Assembly (NCBI GenBank): GCA_910589165.1
Contig: CAJUSP010000009.1
Coordinates: 1-64,000 of the forward strand
DNA from: an uncultured Adlercreutzia sp.
GTDB lineage: Bacteria; Actinomycetota; Coriobacteriia; Coriobacteriales; Eggerthellaceae
Direction of reading: 5' to 3'
DNA length: 64,000 nt
Shown here: positions 60,401 to 64,000 of the stretch, in pieces
Position numbering within the stretch: the stretch's first letter is position 1
How the letters are laid out: the number at the start of each line of letters is the position of its first letter
Position numbers and translations under genes: made by a program
Notes under the pieces: generated by a model
What the model saw: only the letters and a program-made list of their open reading frames with translations
The model's database searches: none
What the model was told of the DNA's origin: nothing

Positions 60401-60532
60401 AACAGCCCGTTCGGCAACCCCGTGCCCTGCGGAAACGACGGCACCGAGATCATCCATGACTCGTCCGACCCGCGCCTGAAGCTATGGGCCATCGGCGCCG
60501 AGGGCATTCACCCCGACAAGTTCGACGAATAG
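57473..60532 (+). CDS. Large molybdopterin oxidoreductase, catechol dehydroxylase-like clade
   Basis: This 1019-residue Tat-exported enzyme has a twin-arginine motif (TRRSFVK, arginines 8-9) and an iron-sulfur site C54-RG-C57-GKVE-C62 with C90 (NHCAKG). The segments KYPMKRTNPKGDDDPGW and VRISWDEA near 105 resemble Eggerthella and Gordonibacter catechol dehydroxylases (dopamine/hydrocaffeate type), as does the overall length of about 1000 residues. It probably carries bis-MGD molybdenum and reduces an aromatic or other organic substrate. The exact substrate cannot be read. AGGAGG precedes ATG 57473. Ferredoxin and membrane anchor genes follow. Confidence 0.75.
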   Translation: MGKLNMTRRSFVKTAMASAAAAAAVGAASPVVALAENEGAATAESTVTRIRSCCRGCGKVECGVWVYVQDGKVIRTEGDADCYLTMGNHCAKGQASIQAAYHPDRIKYPMKRTNPKGDDDPGWVRISWDEAYQTIADNILEITEKYGNESTFTWCGTGRQWCMQSDAGMALLLFGTPNIVAAYQVCKGPRHFASRIDNVQAWSWSELINHSTKFVQWATEQSQSNYDDAARTVVDVARCADAFISVDPRQTNLGRTAKYWLPLRPGTDNALALGWCHLILKNDLCDWQFLKRWSNSPFIVVPDMDPTGYEEHVQNGGYPYTYQTRLLTEADIDPAMVDWEIEGDGDPQRYLVFDQLNNRWTYWQAHPEVGEAHWEGETWQKSTSYFDQDLSRLRDDESKKPGKVYDLSEFDPLIDPAMYGEFEVKLKDGTTHKGRPVWDIWAEYLEGFTPEKVSEITEVDADLIEAACLEWATRDDPRIPNGGINYGLAIEHHGHSTQNCRTIMAACAMVGAIDTPGGQRGATNGWTTQSGPTSMYPGADGGSNPASFVRAPFFGLYNRIAGYEKFPMLYWYAVWADCNSVMEYAHRDENAPYAIHAGMIGSGDHMNMANASYNWEALLNLDFLFEANLWHSPTSGAADVLLPVCHWIEMNAQRIAQGSGGSFSLCVKAVDPPGECKSDPLYFLEMGPYFGVPFSTDPEDPYWEKLSAETGKPVDILALEYECLDAEHGGGCAPYDSWEEFAAAYQEHGTWNMKEVFPDDWGSYRRFEIGQAYRKAPHQQPVKLDINIPGFPTPTMKHELWATTIESHFPNGTDGPEVTPGFQTEALPYYVEGIHSRVRDAATYEEYPILCITGRRIPVYFHSEHRQLPWCRELWPVPRMEINPETAAELGLEQGDWAWIESPWGKVRQTVDLYYGIAPGTINCEHQWWYPELAQADKGFKLSCINCITDRTAQDKYNGSSTVRGYPVKVYKATPENSPFGNPVPCGNDGTEIIHDSSDPRLKLWAIGAEGIHPDKFDE

Positions 60533-60547
60533 AAAGGAGTGGGAATC

Positions 60548-61165
60548 ATGACACAGCTAGCTATTTGCACCGATCTGGATCGTTGCGTCGGCTGCCTCGC
60601 CTGCAGCGTGGCCTGCAAGGTGGTCAACGGTGTGCCCATCGGCAACTTCTGGAACAAGACGTTGCGCGTGGGCCCCACCCCCAAGGAGGGCGGCAGCGGC
60701 CACTTCCCCGATATCGAGACCTACTTCCTGAACGTCCAGTGCCAGCACTGCGAGAACCCGGAATGCGTGTCGGTATGCCCGACCGAGGCGTCCCACAAGC
60801 TGCCCGACGGCACCATCCAAATTGACAAGTCGAAATGCATCGGCTGCCAGTTCTGCGTGATGAGCTGCCCCTACGGCGTGCGCTACCTGAACGAGGAAGA
60901 GGGCGTGGTCGAGAAGTGCACCCTGTGCGCCCAGCGCACCGCCCAAGGCGAGCTGCCCCAGTGCGTGAGCCAGTGCTGCGGCATGGCCCGCTGGTACGGC
61001 GACGCCGAGCAGGGCATCGAGACGTTTCAGGGGCCGCGCGGCGAGGTGCTCGGCGACTTCCTGAACGACTTCACCGAAGACCAGGTGTACCAGCTGACCG
61101 ACGTGGGCAACGGGCCCAGCATGTTCTACATCATGCGCGACATCAAGTGGCAGGGGGTTGAGTAA
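60548..61165 (+). CDS. 4Fe-4S electron-transfer subunit of the large molybdoenzyme (DmsB/PsrB-like)
   Basis: This 205-residue ferredoxin subunit has four cysteine clusters: CVGCLACSVACK, CQHCENPECVSVCP, CIGCQFCVMSCP and CTLCAQRTAQGELPQCVSQCC. It fits four [4Fe-4S] centres passing electrons from a membrane anchor to the catalytic subunit. It has no signal peptide, so it probably travels with the Tat-exported enzyme. AAAGGAG precedes ATG 60548. The anchor gene starts 2 bp after its stop. Confidence 0.88.
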   Translation: MTQLAICTDLDRCVGCLACSVACKVVNGVPIGNFWNKTLRVGPTPKEGGSGHFPDIETYFLNVQCQHCENPECVSVCPTEASHKLPDGTIQIDKSKCIGCQFCVMSCPYGVRYLNEEEGVVEKCTLCAQRTAQGELPQCVSQCCGMARWYGDAEQGIETFQGPRGEVLGDFLNDFTEDQVYQLTDVGNGPSMFYIMRDIKWQGVE

Positions 61166-61167
61166 GC

Positions 61168-62037
61168 ATGGAAATCCAGATTCCTCTGGTTATCTTCACG
61201 AGCTTTCTGGCTTGGGCCGCGGGCATCTTCGGCACCCAGTGCGTGCTGGCGCTGAAGAAGCAGGGCGGCGAGGTGCAACTTCCGGCGCTGATCACCTCGG
61301 TGGTGCTTCTGGCCGTGGGCGGCATTGCCGTCGTGTTCCACCTGACGCACCCCTTCAACCTGTTCAACGGCTTTGGCCACATCACCTCGGGCATTACCCA
61401 GGAGCTTATCGCTATCGTGCTTCTGGCCGTGGCCATGGTGCTGTTCTTCCTCATGCTGCGCCGCAGCGGCGATAAGACGGTGCCGCAGTGGCTGGCCGTG
61501 GTGGGCATCGTGCTTGTGCTCGTGCTCATCTTCGCCATGGGCCACAGCTACATGATGGCATCGCTGCCCGCCTGGGATACGGTGCTGCAGATGCTGTCGC
61601 TTCTGGGCGCGGCCTGCGTCATGGGCCCGGCCACGGTGGCCTTCATCGCCTCGCTGCGCGGGGTGGACATCAAGGGCATCGGCCTTATGACCATCATCGG
61701 CACCGCGGTGAATGCCGTGCTGTCGGCGGCCTATATGTTCGCCATGGAGGCCTCCAGCGCGTCGTTCCAGTCCTTCGCCTACTACTTCGACCCGACCCAT
61801 CCCAACCACGCCATCGCGTCCGCTGACAACGTGTCGCTGTTCACGGGCGACTCCACGACGGCGCTCGTGGTGGCGGTCATCGCCATCGTGGTGACCTTCG
61901 TGGGCGCCTTCGTCGGCAAGAAGCAGGGCGATTGGAAGGTGTGGGGCGCGGTGGTTGCCATCGCCGGCCTGGTTTGCGCGGTGGCCCTGCGCGTCATGAT
62001 GTACACCATGGGCGAGACCCTGTTCATGCTGTACTAA
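61168..62037 (+). CDS. DmsC-like membrane anchor subunit
   Basis: This 289-residue integral membrane protein has about 8 hydrophobic segments. The DmsC family pattern is visible in the first helix (IPLVIFTSFLAWAAGIFG) and in HLTHPFNLFNGF near 55. It should oxidise menaquinol and pass electrons to the ferredoxin subunit of the same operon. It is the third gene of the enzyme, ferredoxin, anchor unit. Confidence 0.82.
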   Translation: MEIQIPLVIFTSFLAWAAGIFGTQCVLALKKQGGEVQLPALITSVVLLAVGGIAVVFHLTHPFNLFNGFGHITSGITQELIAIVLLAVAMVLFFLMLRRSGDKTVPQWLAVVGIVLVLVLIFAMGHSYMMASLPAWDTVLQMLSLLGAACVMGPATVAFIASLRGVDIKGIGLMTIIGTAVNAVLSAAYMFAMEASSASFQSFAYYFDPTHPNHAIASADNVSLFTGDSTTALVVAVIAIVVTFVGAFVGKKQGDWKVWGAVVAIAGLVCAVALRVMMYTMGETLFMLY

Positions 62038-62124
62038 GCGGAGGCGGCCGGCCGCTTCGGGCGATGCGCCCCGCGGCCGGCACCCCTCCTTCCTTCAGGG
62101 ATACATCTGAGAATGGAGGTTCCC

Positions 62125-63003
62125 ATGCGCGGAACAGTAAAGAAAGCCGGCGTTGCCCTGGCAGCCGGCGCCCTGGTGGTCTCTCTGGCGGGCTGCGCGA
62201 CGCAGACGGCACCCGTCAGCGACCCCGCTAAGGGCGATAACACCCTGCTCGCCTACACCGGCGCCAACAGCGCCGACGAGCAGACCTTCGAGAAGGTGAG
62301 TTTCGGCTCTTACCCGCAGTCGGGTGCGACGCCCGAGGCCATCAGCTGGCTGAAGCTGGCCGAGCAGGATGGCAAGACGCTGCTCATCAGCGAGTACGTG
62401 CTCGATGCGGTGCCCTACAGCGACCTGGATGTGGGTTACGGCTGGTCGACGACCTCGCCGCGCCCCACGACCGATGTGAACTGGGCCGACAGCTCTATGC
62501 GCGCCTGGCTGAACGACGAGTTCCTGAAAACCGCGTTCACGGCCGACGAGCAGGGGGCCATTGCCACGGTCACCAACGAGAACCCGAAGAGCAACGTGCC
62601 CCATACCGCCGCCAACGGCGCCGATGCCTCGATCCACGATGCCGGTACCACCGATGACGCGGTGTTCCTGCTGAGCGTTGCCGAGGCCAAGCAGTACTTC
62701 AGCAACGATGCGGCCCGCTTGGCCCATCCGACTGAGTACGCCCTGTCCCAGGGCGTGTACACCGGTACGTCCTCGGCTGCGGACCAGCCCGAGGGGGCGG
62801 CCGTGTGGTGGCTGCGCTCCAACGGCTACTACGGCGGTTACGAATCGGTGGTGACCGACGACGGCTACGTGCACGGCGCCGGCTACCGCGTGAACGGCGA
62901 GCTGCACGACGGCTTCGAGGATCACGGTGCCGAGGCGAGCGCGCTCGGCGGCAACGTCGGCGTCCGTCCCTGCATCTGGGTCGAGACGAGCGCCCTGTCC
63001 TAG
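62125..63003 (+). CDS. DUF6273-type lipoprotein
   Basis: This 292-residue protein has a lipoprotein signal peptide with lipobox LAGC. The body resembles DUF6273 proteins: FEKVSFGSYPQSG near 60, SSMRAWLNDEFLKTAFT near 125, and a late WWLRSNGYYGGYESVV segment. Its function is unknown. It lies between the enzyme's anchor gene and the NapG-like gene, so it may be an envelope partner of the respiratory complex. ATG 62125 follows GGAGG. ATG 62113 is upstream but lacks a ribosome-binding site. Confidence 0.72.
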   Translation: MRGTVKKAGVALAAGALVVSLAGCATQTAPVSDPAKGDNTLLAYTGANSADEQTFEKVSFGSYPQSGATPEAISWLKLAEQDGKTLLISEYVLDAVPYSDLDVGYGWSTTSPRPTTDVNWADSSMRAWLNDEFLKTAFTADEQGAIATVTNENPKSNVPHTAANGADASIHDAGTTDDAVFLLSVAEAKQYFSNDAARLAHPTEYALSQGVYTGTSSAADQPEGAAVWWLRSNGYYGGYESVVTDDGYVHGAGYRVNGELHDGFEDHGAEASALGGNVGVRPCIWVETSALS

Positions 63004-63015
63004 GGTTTTTGCCAG

Positions 63016-63047
63016 GGGCCCGACCGTTCGAGCGGACGGTCGGGCCC
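63016..63047. terminator. 12-bp stem hairpin after the DUF6273 gene
   Basis: GGGCCCGACCGT and ACGGTCGGGCCC are perfect complements with an 8-base loop. There is no T-tract, so it may act as an RNA stabiliser or factor-dependent terminator. Confidence 0.55.
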
Positions 63048-63054
63048 GCTGAAG

Positions 63055-63113
63055 CGGCAACGTTGCATTCCCAATCCATCTCCCCAAGGTAGTGCGGGAA
63101 TGCAACATTGCCG
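63055..63113. repeat. 18-bp inverted repeat with 23-bp spacer upstream of the NapG-like gene
   Basis: CGGCAACGTTGCATTCCC (63055-63072) and GGGAATGCAACATTGCCG (63096-63113) are inverted copies at 17 of 18 positions. They occupy the leader or promoter of the NapG-like gene. The position suits a regulator site or attenuator. Confidence 0.55.
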
Positions 63114-63149
63114 TTATCAGAACCGCTGATAGTGCGAGAGGGGAGAAGT

Positions 63150-63833
63150 GTGGCCATGAGTAATTCCATGACGCGTCGCACGCTGTGCATCGGCGTGGGC
63201 GCCACCGCTGCCATGGTGGGGCTGGGAGCCCTTCGCTATGCCGGCAGCGCGCCGCTGGTGCGTCCGCCCGGAGGCCAGGACGAGGAGAACCTGGTGTCCC
63301 GTTGCGTGCACTGCTACCGATGCATCGAGGCATGTCCCGAGAAGGTTATTGTGGCAGCCCCCCTCGATGCGGGCCTGCTGAACATGCGCACGCCCCAGAT
63401 GGAGTTCTCCGACTGCTATCCCGGGCAGCTCGATGACTTCCGCTACTGCGATTTCTGCGCCGAGCGCAACGGAGGGGTGCCCCAGTGCGTGGCCGCCTGC
63501 CCCTCGGGGGCCCTTCAGCTGCCCGTAGATTACGACGCGGCCCGCGAGGTTATCGGCGTGGCCGAGCTCGACCAGAACCTGTGCATCGCCTACCGCAGCA
63601 GCTTCTGCGCCTTCTGCCACGACGTCTGCCAGCAGGTGCGGGGCGAGGAGAACGCCGCCATCTACTACCAGAACGCCGATGAGGCCGGTCCCGATGACAC
63701 GCGGTTGCCGGTGGTCGATCCAACGAAGTGCAACGGCTGCGGCGCCTGCGAGGCGGTGTGCGTTTCCACGCAGGTGGGCTCGACGCTCGATGCGGCCCAT
63801 CGGGCCATTGTCGTGAAGCCGTTGGAAGGCTAG
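63150..63833 (+). CDS. NapG-like 4Fe-4S ferredoxin
   Basis: This 227-residue protein has a Tat-like N-terminus (TRRTLCIG) and a hydrophobic segment. Cysteine clusters follow: CVHCYRCIEACP, CDFCAERNGGVPQCVAACP, CIAYRSSFCAFCHDVC and CNGCGACEAVCVS, as in NapG. With NapH it moves electrons from quinol to a periplasmic reductase. Here the likely acceptor is the molybdoenzyme upstream. The start is GTG 63150 or ATG 63156. GGGGAG favours 63150. Confidence 0.82.
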   Translation: MAMSNSMTRRTLCIGVGATAAMVGLGALRYAGSAPLVRPPGGQDEENLVSRCVHCYRCIEACPEKVIVAAPLDAGLLNMRTPQMEFSDCYPGQLDDFRYCDFCAERNGGVPQCVAACPSGALQLPVDYDAAREVIGVAELDQNLCIAYRSSFCAFCHDVCQQVRGEENAAIYYQNADEAGPDDTRLPVVDPTKCNGCGACEAVCVSTQVGSTLDAAHRAIVVKPLEG

Positions 63834-63834
63834 G

Positions 63835-64000
63835 TGGTTGCCGTGAAGTTCAAGCAAGGGAGAACGGCCGTTGCCGCGGTGGCCCTGGCCGCGGTGGGTG
63901 TCTGCCTGGCGGCTGGGGTGCTCGTGGGTACCGGATGCGGGTTCGGCCCGGGCGACATTGCCCTTTTGTGTCCCGTGGGTGCCCTTCTGTCCATGGTGGC
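63835..64000 (+). CDS. NapH-like membrane ferredoxin, 5' end only (cut by the window edge)
   Basis: About 55 residues are visible: a short basic N-terminus, a hydrophobic segment (AAVALAAVGVCLAAGVLVG), then GCGFGPGDIALLCPVGALL. That last part resembles the start of NapH/4Fe-4S membrane proteins, which oxidise quinol. GTG 63835 lies just behind GGAAGG and 1 bp after the NapG-like stop. GTG 63844 is the alternative. The identification rests on this fragment and on the neighbouring NapG. Confidence 0.55.

Overview
This is GC-rich bacterial chromosome. Its gene content points to an anaerobic member of the Coriobacteriia, most likely the Eggerthellaceae (Eggerthella, Gordonibacter or Adlercreutzia relatives). 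The signs are Tat-exported molybdopterin oxidoreductases with ferredoxin and membrane-anchor partners, Tat/lipobox FAD-dependent fumarate-reductase-like enzymes, and membrane-embedded LuxR-type regulators beside them. I saw no rRNA, tRNA, CRISPR array, transposase or phage gene. The genus is an inference from gene families, not from a marker gene.

Layout. 1-13.9 kb: CPA1 Na+/H+ antiporter, MFS exporter, an ECF sigma / RsgI-like anti-sigma / Cys-rich secreted protein operon, a diguanylate cyclase, a LOG-family protein, a VanZ-RDD membrane protein, a membrane LuxR regulator, and an amino acid permease followed by a PLP aminotransferase. 13.9-19 kb: DUF488 protein, iron alcohol dehydrogenase, flavodoxin-fold reductase and a short UvrA paralogue, interspersed with dispersed palindromic repeats. 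One repeat lies inside the uvrA-like reading frame. 19-24 kb: a HemW-like protein that has lost its radical-SAM cysteines, a 12-TM LuxR regulator and a Tat FAD reductase. The first and third share a 24-bp promoter box with identical geometry. 24-28.5 kb: MarR regulator with an amino acid ABC transporter, RlmB-type methyltransferase and a NYN nuclease. 28.7-39 kb: two paralogous XRE membrane regulators with a DUF4097 lipoprotein, an HtrA protease, a MoxR/VWA pair and a BspA-like LRR protein. 39-44.8 kb: a two-component system whose kinase carries a haem c motif, divergent from a DMSO-reductase-family enzyme and its ferredoxin subunit. 44.8-50.3 kb: Fic protein, DUF1810 protein, LuxR regulator, FAD reductase with a C-terminal CxxCH, and a PIN/Phd toxin-antitoxin pair.

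50.4-64 kb is a large molybdoenzyme locus. A leftward operon (winged-helix protein, TorD chaperone, degenerate UvrD-like ATPase, polyferredoxin) faces a rightward group: a catechol-dehydroxylase-like molybdoenzyme, ferredoxin, DmsC-like anchor, DUF6273 lipoprotein, and NapG- and NapH-like electron carriers, the last cut by the window edge. The locus suggests a quinol- or ferredoxin-linked respiratory reductase with its own maturation genes. The degenerate helicase-like ATPase is the best candidate for an undescribed accessory function.

Regulation is mostly local, with one-component regulators beside their targets. Several repeat families appear in more than one place: a 28-bp palindromic unit often paired head-to-head, an 82-83 bp GTAGGG-ended element, and a 52-bp tandem repeat whose inverted half-sites fall exactly every 26 bp.
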